A model generated the notes under the pieces. The model was not told where the DNA came from. It worked only from the letters and a program-made list of their open reading frames with translations, and did no database searches. The position numbers and the translations under genes were made by a program. A DNA stretch of 22,416 nt from an uncultured Eubacteriales bacterium. GTDB taxonomy: Bacteria > Bacillota > Clostridia > Oscillospirales > CAG-272. Location: positions 1-22,416 of the forward strand of contig CAKTAA010000036.1 of the NCBI GenBank assembly GCA_934526185.1, written 5' to 3'. Positions 8,671 to 16,133 of this stretch are shown piece by piece. Numbering within the stretch: position 1 is the first letter of the stretch; each line of letters opens with the position of its first letter.

Positions 8671-8805
8671 TCAAGTCCCCTCCGGCGTTTCCAGTGCCGC
8701 AATCCGGCTTTCCAGTGCATCGATCAGCACAATCAGCCGGTTGAAATTTTCTGTCAGTTCCGGCTGAGAACTACAGTCCAGAAGTCTGCTGTCAATCTCT
8801 GCCAT
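8671..8805 (-). CDS. Small coiled-coil protein (44 aa)
   Basis: A 44-residue ORF starting MAEIDSRLLDCSSQPE, with its ATG inside the end of the zinc-finger gene (14-base overlap) and a GAGG sequence upstream. The second half, FNRLIVLIDALESRIAALE, has heptad spacing of hydrophobics and is probably a short coiled coil. It fills the gap between the zinc-finger gene and the connector gene without leaving non-coding space, which supports it being expressed. Function unknown. Confidence 0.55.
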   Translation of the reverse strand: MAEIDSRLLDCSSQPELTENFNRLIVLIDALESRIAALETPEGT

Positions 8806-8962
8806 ACGCTTCGCCCTCCTCATCAAAAGCGTCAGGGTGCGTCTTCTTCGCATGCGACCTCAGAGCCGCTTCGCTCTTGAATTCCTTTCCGCAGTGAGGG
8901 CAGACAAACGATGCAGAGGTTTCCTGCGGCATAATGTCTGTTATCAGTCCGACACGTCTCAT
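8792..8962 (-). CDS. Small C2H2 zinc-finger protein
   Basis: A 56-residue protein starting MRRVGLITDIMPQETS at 8962, 8 bases after an AAGGAGG. A longer frame extends into the capsid gene but lacks a site. Residues about 20-43 form a classical C-x2-C-x12-H-x4-H finger (FVCPHCGKEF ... HAKKTH) with the conserved Phe and Leu between ligands. This would bind zinc and possibly DNA or protein. It sits between the major capsid gene and the connectors. C2H2 fingers are uncommon in bacteria, though short ones occur in Firmicutes phages. Function in the head region is unknown. The tail DEEGEAYGRD is acidic. Confidence 0.8.
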   Translation of the reverse strand: MRRVGLITDIMPQETSASFVCPHCGKEFKSEAALRSHAKKTHPDAFDEEGEAYGRD

Positions 8963-8975
8963 TTTAAATGCCTCC

Positions 8976-9854
8976 TTAAGTAGTAGAATTATGCAAATAA
9001 ATGCCCGCCACTTTGTTTTCGTATACGTCAGCAATGGCCACATGCCTGTAACCGAATTTGTAGGCATCGGCTGACTGGTTCTGTTCGGGAGCGATGATCT
9101 TGGGCGACACATGCTTCGAGAACTGGATTAGCGCATCCTTATGCAGCACCATGAAATTGATATTCTTACCGCTGGCAGCATCCTTTATGTAGCCGCCGGC
9201 AGTTTCGCCGGAGGTGGTACCGTCATACTGATCAATGGCGGTATAGAACCGAGTCTGCGGTACATCAGTGATACTGGCGAATCTGGCGAGGACTTCACGG
9301 CTTTTTGTAGTATCTAAATCCTGAATCAGACCGTGTAGAGTGGGGGTGATGAACAGATGCCGGTTTTCATACGGAACTTCATCCTCGTCCATTTTGTTTG
9401 TGGCCGCGCGCAATGCGGAAATTACATCCGCGCCGGCCGTCAGGGCGGCGGCCGTAGCAGTGGAAATACCGGTAATACCAGCATAAGCCGCAAACCGAAA
9501 AGCATCCAGTTCCGGAACAACTTTAGTCCGGATGAACTCGCTTGCCAGACGGCCAAAGGCGATTCCCGCACTTTCCTGGTTATCAAGGTTATCGACCGTG
9601 AACATCCTGCCTCTGTCGAAATTGCACTGAACCGTCTCATTGGTCAGAGTCACATCGCCCGCTACATAGCCGCTGTTACGGGAATAGTCCCCGAGCCCCT
9701 GCATGGTAAGCTTGGGAATGATGAGCTCATTGGCGTTGGCTCCTGCCCGGACAAGATCGGGGTTGCCGTCGAGCTTTGACGTAAGAGAAGCCAGCTTATA
9801 AATTTCATCAAGAATTGGGACGAATTGAGATGCGAGTGTGATAGAATTTGCCAT
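8976..9854 (-). CDS. Major capsid protein (HK97-fold type)
   Basis: A 292-residue protein starting MANSITLASQFVPILDEIYK, 13 bases from the zinc-finger gene and just after the scaffold. It contains the expected order: an N-terminal arm, a strand region ELIIPKLTMQGLGDYSR, a long helix (IAFGRLASEFIRTKVVPELDAFRF), a P-loop-like ENRHLFITPTLH, and a final strand HVAIADVYENKVAGIYLH. Such proteins form the icosahedral shell around the scaffold. No N-terminal scaffold fusion is present, consistent with the separate scaffold gene upstream. A good AGGAG site precedes the ATG. Confidence 0.88.
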   Translation of the reverse strand: MANSITLASQFVPILDEIYKLASLTSKLDGNPDLVRAGANANELIIPKLTMQGLGDYSRNSGYVAGDVTLTNETVQCNFDRGRMFTVDNLDNQESAGIAFGRLASEFIRTKVVPELDAFRFAAYAGITGISTATAAALTAGADVISALRAATNKMDEDEVPYENRHLFITPTLHGLIQDLDTTKSREVLARFASITDVPQTRFYTAIDQYDGTTSGETAGGYIKDAASGKNINFMVLHKDALIQFSKHVSPKIIAPEQNQSADAYKFGYRHVAIADVYENKVAGIYLHNSTT

Positions 9855-9869
9855 GTTTTTTACTCTCCT

Positions 9870-10424
9870 TTATTCTGTTTTCAGTCCGGCTGCTGCACGG
9901 ATGGCATTCATTTCCGGACTGTACTTTCCGCCCACAGGAGCAGTGCCTGTTCCTGCGGCATAGGGCGGCGGGGTCTCACTTTCGAACAAATACCCGCTAT
10001 CCTTTTTGAGGGACTCCAGGGCTGCGGAAACGTCTGCCTCCTGGTTCTTGCTGGCCCTGAGCGCATCTACGTCCAGCAGTGCCTTCACGGCCTTGGCGTT
10101 CCGGCCCCGTGCGGAGGTGATTGCAGAATCCAGCATCGCGTCAAACTGGATTGCGGTAACCCGCGCATCCGCATCCTTCTGCGCCTGCTCGAATTTCTGC
10201 TTCCAGTCATCGGCAGCCTTTTTCACGCTTTCGATATCCACAGCCTTAAATCCCTCAATTGCCTGGTTTGCTTCGGAAAGCTGCTGTTTTATCGTTTCAT
10301 AGTCCTCGAACTTAGCTTTTGCGGCGCTGATGTCCCGACTGTTCTCATCCAGAATGGCGTCGATCGCCTCCTTGCTCAGGGACTGGTCTCCGATTTTAAA
10401 ATTTTGCAGAAATTCCCGTTTCAT
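9870..10424 (-). CDS. Capsid scaffold protein
   Basis: A 184-residue protein starting MKREFLQNFKIGDQSLS, chosen because AAGGAG lies a few bases before the ATG at 10424 and this opening is typical of scaffolds. A longer frame upstream lacks support. Residues about 30-115 are a charged helical coiled coil (AKAKFEDYETIKQQLSEANQ, AADDWKQKFEQAQKDADA) and the middle holds SAITSARGRNAKAVKALLD, a pattern common in Firmicutes phage scaffolds. The C-terminal NAIRAAAGLK is the likely capsid-interacting end. It lies directly before the major capsid gene. Confidence 0.88.
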   Translation of the reverse strand: MKREFLQNFKIGDQSLSKEAIDAILDENSRDISAAKAKFEDYETIKQQLSEANQAIEGFKAVDIESVKKAADDWKQKFEQAQKDADARVTAIQFDAMLDSAITSARGRNAKAVKALLDVDALRASKNQEADVSAALESLKKDSGYLFESETPPPYAAGTGTAPVGGKYSPEMNAIRAAAGLKTE

Positions 10425-10558
10425 AAAATCTCCTTCCCGCCGCGCTTTGTTTGCGGGGGTCGCTTCCCCTGCGGGCCCGTAGTTTTGCGACATCGGGACG
10501 GTCAATTTTTGTATGAAAAAGCACCCCTTTCAGGATGCTTGTATCATTTTTGTGCATG

Positions 10559-10590
10559 AAAAAACCACCTGATTTCTAAATCCGGTGGTT
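10559..10590 (-). terminator. Rho-independent-type terminator in the late operon
   Basis: On the minus strand a hairpin with 7-bp outer stem (AACCACC/GGTGGTT) and a 5-bp inner stem (GATTT/AAATC) separated by one mismatch, with a 2-base loop, runs straight into a T tract (plus-strand A's at 10559-10564). It lies between the small acidic gene and the scaffold gene, so it could lower transcription into the capsid and tail genes or end the cargo unit just upstream. Confidence 0.7.
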
Positions 10591-10697
10591 AATCTATTGT
10601 TTTTTCTTTCTGTTTTCTGTTACGAATTCAGTGGCTGTACTCCCATCTTTGCGGTCAACGTCCGCCTTGTTTTGTATAAACACAATCCATTTTAAAT

Positions 10698-10934
10698 CTA
10701 ATTGCCATATGAGCTCACGTCTTGCATAAGCGTTTGAATAATTTCTCTGAATGGTTTTCCATCTACAATCCAGTTATCCAAAAGATCGGTAATACTGTAA
10801 AAGTTAAATGTGTTTCCATCGGAATCCCAGGTTCCGAAAGCTTCGTCGGCACAGCATACGGAATACTGTTTTTTACCTATGCTGAACGCAGGTTCATTTA
10901 TCATCAAATATGTCTCAATTTCGGTGTCATTCAT
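10698..10934 (-). CDS. Small acidic protein, possible immunity partner of the minor head C-terminal domain
   Basis: A 78-residue protein starting MNDTEIETYLMINEPAF at 10934. Its start overlaps the stop of the minor head gene by 8 bases and a GGGAG site precedes it; a frame to 11057 lies inside the upstream gene. It has about 13 Asp/Glu against 4 Lys/Arg, so it is strongly acidic, with no signal peptide or membrane segment. Being small, acidic and coupled to a gene that carries a toxin-like C-terminal extension fits an immunity protein, but no family is recognised and this is inference. A terminator follows about 110 bases downstream. Confidence 0.65.
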   Translation of the reverse strand: MNDTEIETYLMINEPAFSIGKKQYSVCCADEAFGTWDSDGNTFNFYSITDLLDNWIVDGKPFREIIQTLMQDVSSYGN

Positions 10935-12462
10935 GTTTTTCACTCCCTTCCAGCAAGTCTGCATGAGCCTTGCGTTCAGATACACTGAGTTCCCTTTTTG
11001 TACGGCTTTTTCGGATGCCGTTTGTGTCCCACATGTAGTCGTGCGCATGTTCCCCATTTTGACCTAAAGGATGTAAATCCGGACGGTTGTGTGAACCGGA
11101 ATGGATTTGTGTTTTCAGGATACCGTTCTCATCATACAGGGTTCGATCCACTTGAAAATTGCCGTTTTTATATATTGTTTTTGTTTCAATTACTGCATTT
11201 GGGCGAAATTTTTTGGGGATGGATGCTTTTCCGTTGCTTTTCCAGTCATCGGTTACAACAATAGTCCCATTCTTATCATACCGTATCTTGGAGTATTTTG
11301 CAACAGTTTTTTTATAAGCCGTCGTCTGCTCACGGCCAAATTCATTCACCCACAACCGTTCCTGCTCAGTGCGCAGTCCAGCCGCCTTGGAGAATTTCTT
11401 GTATTCCTCGTTCAGTCGCTGCAGGCGGATTCTGTCGGTCAGCAGCTTCTCTTCGTCACCCGCCGATTCATCCACCAATATCCTGTTTTTCTGACGCCGA
11501 ATAGAGCGCTCAACCCTGCGCTGCATCTGCGTCGCTTCATAGCCCGTATACTTTCTCCCCTCATAAGTAATTCCCTTATCGTTTTCTTCGCGAAACTGTT
11601 TTAGCTCTTCCTCTGTGTATTGCGGCTCATTGACGCCAAGGATTATCGGGAATGCGGCGTGCCCGCAGTTCAGGGTTCCGATACGGCGAACGAGACTGTT
11701 GTTCAATGCTGTGTATTCCGCATCGCTGTACTGCCGGCCCTGTATAGGCTCATGGTCCGGCGCGCTGTTTGCGTGCGCACTGATCTCCCAACCATCGCAG
11801 CCAAAATCGTCGTGATTCTGCAGGCTGATCTGTTCATTCATAAGACCGAGACCGCCCATAATGCTCCGGCGAACAGCAGCTTCAAGAGACGTGTGTATGC
11901 CGGACTCATAATTGATCACACGGACGCCCCTGTCCGCAAGATTTTTCGTTGCCTGCCGGATAGCGGTATTGTAATCCGCCGCGCCTGTGAATACCTGTTC
12001 AAAGGCGAAGTCCATGCATTTCCGATAAGCACTTTGCAGGGGCAGCGCATTTCCCAATGGATCCACCATGCCGAGCGTCTGCGTCAGATTCGTAAAATCC
12101 TCCTGCGCCAGTTTCACCGCAGCCGACACCGTTTGCTGCAAGCTTGTGTTACTCTCGAAGGGAATCGCTGCGGCTGTCGGAAGCCTGTCGAGATCAAAAC
12201 GGTATCCTGTATCCGCCGCCTGTGTCAGAAGCTTCTCGATATCCTCATCTGACTTTTTCAGAAGGGATTTGATTCTCTCATTTATCTCCTGCTGGCTCAG
12301 GCCGAGCTGCTGTGCCCTCCAAACCTGGTATTGCGCTGTGCTTGTCAACTGGCCGGCCTCTGATATGCGACGAGCGATATCTTGAAGTAGAAAATCATTA
12401 ATTGGTTCCGCAAGCCTGCCCGCAGTGTCCCTCAGCGCATCGATTTGTCCCGGCGTCATCAC
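10927..12462 (-). CDS. Phage minor head protein with C-terminal extra domain
   Basis: A 511-residue protein. Residues about 1-390 match minor capsid/head morphogenesis proteins that attach beside the portal: MTPGQIDALRDTAGRL, DGWEISAHANSAPDHEPIQGR, then SLVRRIGTLNCGHAAFPIILGV, where CGH and HxxPIQGRQY are typical. Residues about 395-511 form a separate region with a KYGRKY-type linker, a Tyr/Asp/Gly-rich stretch (VDRTLYDENGILKTQIH) and a His-rich motif (HNRPDLHPLGQNGEHAHDY). This tail is not needed for the head function and looks like a fused toxin or nuclease module. The start is GTG 12462 or ATG 12459, both overlapping the portal stop. The following acidic gene may be its partner. Confidence 0.8.
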   Translation of the reverse strand: MMTPGQIDALRDTAGRLAEPINDFLLQDIARRISEAGQLTSTAQYQVWRAQQLGLSQQEINERIKSLLKKSDEDIEKLLTQAADTGYRFDLDRLPTAAAIPFESNTSLQQTVSAAVKLAQEDFTNLTQTLGMVDPLGNALPLQSAYRKCMDFAFEQVFTGAADYNTAIRQATKNLADRGVRVINYESGIHTSLEAAVRRSIMGGLGLMNEQISLQNHDDFGCDGWEISAHANSAPDHEPIQGRQYSDAEYTALNNSLVRRIGTLNCGHAAFPIILGVNEPQYTEEELKQFREENDKGITYEGRKYTGYEATQMQRRVERSIRRQKNRILVDESAGDEEKLLTDRIRLQRLNEEYKKFSKAAGLRTEQERLWVNEFGREQTTAYKKTVAKYSKIRYDKNGTIVVTDDWKSNGKASIPKKFRPNAVIETKTIYKNGNFQVDRTLYDENGILKTQIHSGSHNRPDLHPLGQNGEHAHDYMWDTNGIRKSRTKRELSVSERKAHADLLEGSEKHE

Positions 12463-13853
12463 GTTTCATCACCGCTTGCCAGTTGTTCCAATTCAGGCAT
12501 ATAGCGTTCTCGAATCCGAGCCAGATCCTCCCGTGTTTCATGCGGCAGATTAAAATACCAGGCGAGTGCAAGTTCGGGCTTCATCATTCCAGCACTGACA
12601 AGATGCATATATTCGGACCAGGTACGGGTGCGGTCAAAGAGAACACCGTCCCCCCAATCCACCAATATGTCCGCCTGAGGATCAAAGCCGCCTTCTCCAA
12701 TCATATGATATATTCGGCCGAGCCGCACGCAAAGCGTCATTGTCTCGCGCAGAGCGTTTTCCCACGTCTTTTGAAAATCCTGTATGGTTAGATTGTAATC
12801 CCCGGCGCTCGACGTGATTTCCGTGGCTGTTCTTTCCGCTGCTTCCACTTCCGACAGAATTCCGCGCTTCAGACCGATGAGCGTTTCACAGTTCCGCAGG
12901 TATTCCTGCTTTCGGGCAAGATAGGACGCTTCTCTTAAAGCGGGTGAAAAAATGGTGATGCCCACGCTGTCCGGGTCCTCATCCAGGCCGACAAAAAGTT
13001 TATCCGATAATCTTTTCTGACCGTATGTATCCTTTTGAATCAAATCGCCGGAGGCTATTACCCTGCTCGCGCCGTTTTCAAATTCGTCGCATAGCTGCCG
13101 TTCGTTTTGATTGATGTTTTTTATCAGGCCGACTGCGGGCGCATAAACGGAAACGGCGTCCACACTACCGTCCACACAATTAAACAGCGGTGTCCGAAGC
13201 TGAACAAGACCGACTCCGCCAATGCCGGAAAGGCGAAGCTCTGGCTGAATTGCGGCATATCTCGGAAGCGTCTGCAGAGAGACCTCCTGCCCAAGTTCTG
13301 AACGGCTACTCGATTGATAAAGCCTGCTTTCTATAGTCAATGCACCGCTTTCATCCACCGTTCGGCGTTCAGCCAGCGTATAATATTTACCGCTCGCCGC
13401 AGTGGTTTCGGTCAGCCCCACACTGACCAATTTTCCGCGTGCATCTCGGGCCAAAGGGATAAAGAAATCCCGCCTTACCGGTATAAAATCCAGATGCTCT
13501 CCATACAGCACGGGCTTTAACAGACATTCACCGCCGACAAGCTGATACTGTACCGCTGTACGGGCTACGCTGTTCAGCAGCTCTAATTCCTCTGCAAGCC
13601 ACTTTCCGAACGTATCATCGCGGTTGACAGATGCTGTGTATTCTGAAAATACTGTCTTGTACAGTTTGTTGATTATGACAACCGGAAGGCGTTGACAGCC
13701 GTCCTCTTCCGGCGGTGCAGGGCCGTCGAAGTATAAGGTGAGCCAATTTGCAATTGCCGCCTGCATTTCGCTTGACGTTACGTCTGCGGCATGGAATATT
13801 TGTTCAAGACTTTGTGTCTTTTGACGCCCGAACAGAGCCGTCAGAAGGCCCAT
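12459..13853 (-). CDS. Portal protein
   Basis: A 464-residue protein from MGLLTALFGRQKTQSLEQ; GGAGG lies 9 bases upstream of the ATG at 13853, so the ATG 18 bases further upstream is less likely. It has the layout of SPP1-type portals: a basic N-terminus, VVIINKLYKTVFSEY, a wing region with QYQLVGGECLLKPV and an acidic C-terminal helix with ERTATEITSSAGDYNLTIQ, the conserved stem/crown boundary. As a dodecameric ring it forms the DNA entry vertex and docks terminase. It overlaps the minor head gene and follows the small coiled-coil gene. Confidence 0.9.
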   Translation of the reverse strand: MGLLTALFGRQKTQSLEQIFHAADVTSSEMQAAIANWLTLYFDGPAPPEEDGCQRLPVVIINKLYKTVFSEYTASVNRDDTFGKWLAEELELLNSVARTAVQYQLVGGECLLKPVLYGEHLDFIPVRRDFFIPLARDARGKLVSVGLTETTAASGKYYTLAERRTVDESGALTIESRLYQSSSRSELGQEVSLQTLPRYAAIQPELRLSGIGGVGLVQLRTPLFNCVDGSVDAVSVYAPAVGLIKNINQNERQLCDEFENGASRVIASGDLIQKDTYGQKRLSDKLFVGLDEDPDSVGITIFSPALREASYLARKQEYLRNCETLIGLKRGILSEVEAAERTATEITSSAGDYNLTIQDFQKTWENALRETMTLCVRLGRIYHMIGEGGFDPQADILVDWGDGVLFDRTRTWSEYMHLVSAGMMKPELALAWYFNLPHETREDLARIRERYMPELEQLASGDET

Positions 13854-14055
13854 TTTTCTCACCTCCAGCATAAATATTGATCTTTCGGCCGTATTTTAAC
13901 GCGTCGCGCAGTCCGTCGATATAGGCTCTGAGCATATCGTTTTCATGCTTCAGTTCAGAAACTCTGGCGGAAAGCGTGCGATTTTCCGTCTCCATTTTAT
14001 CCCGGCACCAGGCAGGCAAAAATTTGTCACACAACCGTGCTTTCATCCAGTTCAT
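13804..14055 (-). CDS. Small coiled-coil protein between terminase and portal
   Basis: An 83-residue ORF starting MNWMKARLCDKFLPAW at 14055, with GAGGAG six bases upstream. It overlaps the terminase C-terminus by 29 bases and the portal N-terminus by 50 bases in different frames. The middle (METENRTLSARVSELKHENDML) has heptad spacing typical of a coiled coil; the end is basic/Gly-rich. The good ribosome site argues for translation. No family recognised. Confidence 0.55.
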   Translation of the reverse strand: MNWMKARLCDKFLPAWCRDKMETENRTLSARVSELKHENDMLRAYIDGLRDALKYGRKINIYAGGEKNGPSDGSVRASKDTKS

Positions 14056-15292
14056 CCTCGCTCCTCCTCATCTCGGTAATACCGCGAATCTCACGACGCA
14101 TAACCGTGTTACAGAAATACCGAATGTCATCCATGGCATGATCGTTAGCCTTCAACGGCTTGTCCACTTCGCCCTTTTCATCCCAGCAGTACATTCCGAA
14201 TTCACGAATAGCATTCGTACAGCTTTCGTGTATTAAAATGCGCCCCGACCGCAGAAGCGTAGCTGTCAGACGGATACCAGACAAAACTTCGTTTTTTGCT
14301 TTGCGTACGGAATACTTACCGTGGCGCCGTACCGTCTCAATAAAGCTGGCGGCAGAAGGATCAGCCACCACATAGCGTATAGGCAGGCCCCCCGCAAGCT
14401 TTTCAAGCTCCGCATAATATTCCTCATCGGTTTTCATGGATAGCTGGTCCCTGCCCGAATAATAATACTCCCGAACGCGTACCGCATGTCCGTCATACAC
14501 ACACCACAGCCCAGCTGAAAACGGATTCAGCGTTCCGTAATCTACCGAAATGTAATACACACCGTTTTCTGGAATCTGATTGGTTACGCTCCTGCTCTTA
14601 TCAAACTCATAAATAAGTCCTTCCGCGACACACCATTCGCCAAGGATATACCGACGGTAGAACACACCCGAGTACATACGCTCGTATCGCTGACGTATTT
14701 CCTGCGGCAACGCCGGATTGTCGACCATGGTAAAATGCAGATGCAGGGCTTTGTGTTCTTTGCATTTCAACACCCATTCTTTATAGAACCAGTGCTCCGG
14801 CCCCTCGGGATTGCAGTTGAACCAAAACTTTGAACCGGCCACTGAACACCGCGCCAAGGCCTGCTCCACAAAGGAACGCGGCATGAGCGCCACTTCATCC
14901 AGAAGCACCCCCGCAAGCGTCATGCCCTGTATGAGCATGTATGACGATTCATCTCGCCCGCCGAACAAGAAATATGTGTTTGTGTGCCCTTGGCTGGTAA
15001 CAATCAGCTTGTTTTCCGCTCGTTTCTCCTGTATAGAGAAAATGTCGCCTGCCCAATCGCGTAGATTTAAAATGACATTCCGTCTCAGGGATTCTATTGT
15101 TTTTCCGCAAATGGCGAACTTCTGTCCGTCAAAGCTGCTCATCGACCACAATAAAAATCCGACAGCCATACAGACGGTTTTTCCGGATCGTACCGCTCCG
15201 TCGCATATGATAGCTTCCATGTGCTTGAAATTCAGCCGATTCCACCATGTCATGGCCAGTAGCTGCCTCTTACTCAATTTCCGGTATATCAT
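14027..15292 (-). CDS. Terminase large subunit
   Basis: A 421-residue packaging motor. The ATPase has a Walker A at about residues 32-39 (GAVRSGKT) and Walker B DE at about 132-133 (GVLLDEVAL), followed by the coupling region SFVEQALARCSV. The C-terminal nuclease shows an Asp in SVDYGTLNPFS, Asp in VADPSAASF and the late HAMDDIRYF acidic cluster, as in PBSX/Terminase_6-type subunits. It packs DNA through the portal and cuts the concatemer. It overlaps the small terminase gene by 23 bases. A GAGGAG site lies about 10 bases upstream of the ATG. Confidence 0.93.
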   Translation of the reverse strand: MIYRKLSKRQLLAMTWWNRLNFKHMEAIICDGAVRSGKTVCMAVGFLLWSMSSFDGQKFAICGKTIESLRRNVILNLRDWAGDIFSIQEKRAENKLIVTSQGHTNTYFLFGGRDESSYMLIQGMTLAGVLLDEVALMPRSFVEQALARCSVAGSKFWFNCNPEGPEHWFYKEWVLKCKEHKALHLHFTMVDNPALPQEIRQRYERMYSGVFYRRYILGEWCVAEGLIYEFDKSRSVTNQIPENGVYYISVDYGTLNPFSAGLWCVYDGHAVRVREYYYSGRDQLSMKTDEEYYAELEKLAGGLPIRYVVADPSAASFIETVRRHGKYSVRKAKNEVLSGIRLTATLLRSGRILIHESCTNAIREFGMYCWDEKGEVDKPLKANDHAMDDIRYFCNTVMRREIRGITEMRRSEDELDESTVV

Positions 15293-15662
15293 CTGTGTTT
15301 ATCTCCTCGGCGGTGTTTGCTGTGATAGCTTCAAGCAGATTGTTCCCCCCGTTTGAGAGCGGCGTCCTTGCCTTTTCTCTTAGTTCGAAGTACAGCTTCA
15401 TGGCCTGTACGTCGCCTTTTTTGCACCGCGCGATTAGCGCCTTCCACACCGCAGCAAGCTCGCTGTCTGCAAATTTGCTCACAAGATGCTCAAGGTAAGC
15501 GCAAAAATCATCTAACTCCATCCACTTGTAAAAAGTAGACCGCGCTACACCGCATTTTTCGCACGCGGCCGATATTGTTCCCTTAAGTTCTGGATTGACG
15601 AGAGCTTCCGCTAATTTCCTCTGTTTCTGATTCAATCTTAAAAAGTTCGGTTTTGTAGGCAT
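15270..15662 (-). CDS. Terminase small subunit
   Basis: A 130-residue protein starting MPTKPNFLRLNQKQRKL. An alternative GTG start 9 bases upstream is possible. The N-terminus (LNQKQRKLAEALVNPE) and helix-turn-helix (TISAACEKCGVARSTFYKWM) are typical of small subunits that recognise the packaging site; the C-terminus is acidic. It is the first gene of the late operon, preceded by a structured leader and possible late promoter. Its target may lie in that leader (see the terS leader entries). Confidence 0.87.
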   Translation of the reverse strand: MPTKPNFLRLNQKQRKLAEALVNPELKGTISAACEKCGVARSTFYKWMELDDFCAYLEHLVSKFADSELAAVWKALIARCKKGDVQAMKLYFELREKARTPLSNGGNNLLEAITANTAEEINTDDIPEIE

Positions 15663-15771
15663 AATCACCACCCCAAACAGAATATCGCTGCTCGGCCCCC
15701 ACCCCAGCCAATACTATTGGCAGCGTTATTTTTCCCGTAAATCACCAATAGAAATGACAAAAAACAAGACT

Positions 15772-15805
15772 GAACTACGAAAAACTTGACGTTTTTTCGT
15801 AGTTC
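15772..15805. repeat. 13-bp perfect inverted repeat in terS leader
   Basis: The arms GAACTACGAAAAA and TTTTTCGTAGTTC pair fully around an 8-base loop (CTTGACGT). It lies 110 bases before the small terminase start. The outer 8 bp (GAACTACG/CGTAGTTC) recur at 19647-19681. Possible protein site, packaging element or mRNA structure. Confidence 0.8.
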
Positions 15806-15830
15806 GGATTTTCGTCATTAAGCATATATG

Positions 15831-15885
15831 ACCGCCGCTGCTCCCGGTTAATTGCTTTTTCTTCGAAAAAGAGTGCAGCGGCGGT
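15831..15885. repeat. 11-bp GC-rich inverted repeat enclosing dispersed repeat
   Basis: Arms ACCGCCGCTGC and GCAGCGGCGGT pair perfectly across a 33-base loop. The loop holds a full copy of the dispersed repeat at 15850-15870, itself a hairpin. No T tract follows on either strand, so this is not a simple terminator. Confidence 0.8.
15850..15870 (-). repeat. Dispersed hairpin repeat, copy 1
   Basis: A perfect copy of the 21-bp unit (minus strand TTTTTCGAAGAAAAAGC then AATT), in the loop of a larger inverted repeat. The unit folds as TTTTTC/GAAAAA with a 3-base loop. Confidence 0.9.
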
Positions 15886-15924
15886 ATGAATCAAGGCTCT
15901 TCGAGCATCTAAATCCATGATACC

Positions 15925-15962
15925 ATTGTAGCACATATAAAGCGAACAAAACGAACAACTTT
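15925..15962 (-). promoter_or_regulatory. Putative late promoter A, left 34-bp direct repeat
   Basis: The minus strand has an extended -10 (TGC then TACAAT, 15925-15930) and upstream two TTGTTCG units 9 bp apart. The 34 bases 15929-15962 recur exactly at 16756-16789. It faces the terminase operon and would give a leader of about 250 bases. The repeated TTGTTCG units could bind a regulator, perhaps the sigma-like protein encoded nearby; this is inference. Confidence 0.55.
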
Positions 15963-15973
15963 TACCACCTGCG

Positions 15974-16030
15974 AATTGCTTTTTCTTCGAAAATTGCTTT
16001 TTCTTCGAAAATTGCTTTTTCTTCGAAAAA
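15974..16030 (-). repeat. Dispersed hairpin repeat, copies 2-4 in tandem
   Basis: Three copies start at 15974, 15992 and 16010 with an 18-bp period; the first two share their final A's with the next copy. The tandem lies between promoter repeat A and the antitoxin promoter. Confidence 0.9.
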
Positions 16031-16065
16031 GGTCATAAGTTTAAAAAAATTCGTATCAAAAGGCC

Positions 16066-16104
16066 TTGACAAACATATAATAAATATGGTACAATAAATT
16101 GTAC
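16066..16104 (+). promoter_or_regulatory. Toxin-antitoxin promoter with palindromic operator
   Basis: TTGACA at 16066-16071, an 18-base spacer and TACAAT at 16090-16095 form a strong plus-strand promoter. Over the -10 lies a 16-bp palindrome at 16089-16104 (GTACAAT, AA, ATTGTAC); another GTAC half-site is at 16113-16116. TGTACA-type palindromes are the operator of YefM-YoeB in E. coli, so self-repression by the antitoxin is expected. Confidence 0.8.
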
Positions 16105-16133
16105 AAAATAGAGTACAAAAAGGAGTGAAAACA

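Larger units (their letters stand above)
15663..16065. other. Non-coding leader between terS and the toxin-antitoxin cassette
   Basis: About 400 bases without a gene. From left to right it holds a GC-rich stretch with CCACCCCA at 15668-15675 and 15699-15706, an inverted repeat at 15772-15805, an 11-bp inverted repeat at 15831/15885 enclosing a copy of the dispersed repeat, a promoter-like direct repeat copy at 15925-15962 and three tandem repeat copies at 15974-16030. It is a plausible site for late promoter, leader structure and packaging start. Confidence 0.75.

Noticed and set aside
9825..10559. A 244-residue plus-strand frame opposite the scaffold and capsid start
   Set aside because: Opposite-strand shadow with Cys-rich, unfamiliar sequence and no promoter or ribosome site.
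10594..10683. A 29-codon minus-strand ORF between the acidic gene and the terminator
   Set aside because: It has a GTG start without a ribosome site and ends just before the hairpin; too weak to call.
15974..16030. A CRISPR array
   Set aside because: Three 18-bp-period copies with no spacers between them and no cas genes; it is a tandem of the dispersed repeat.
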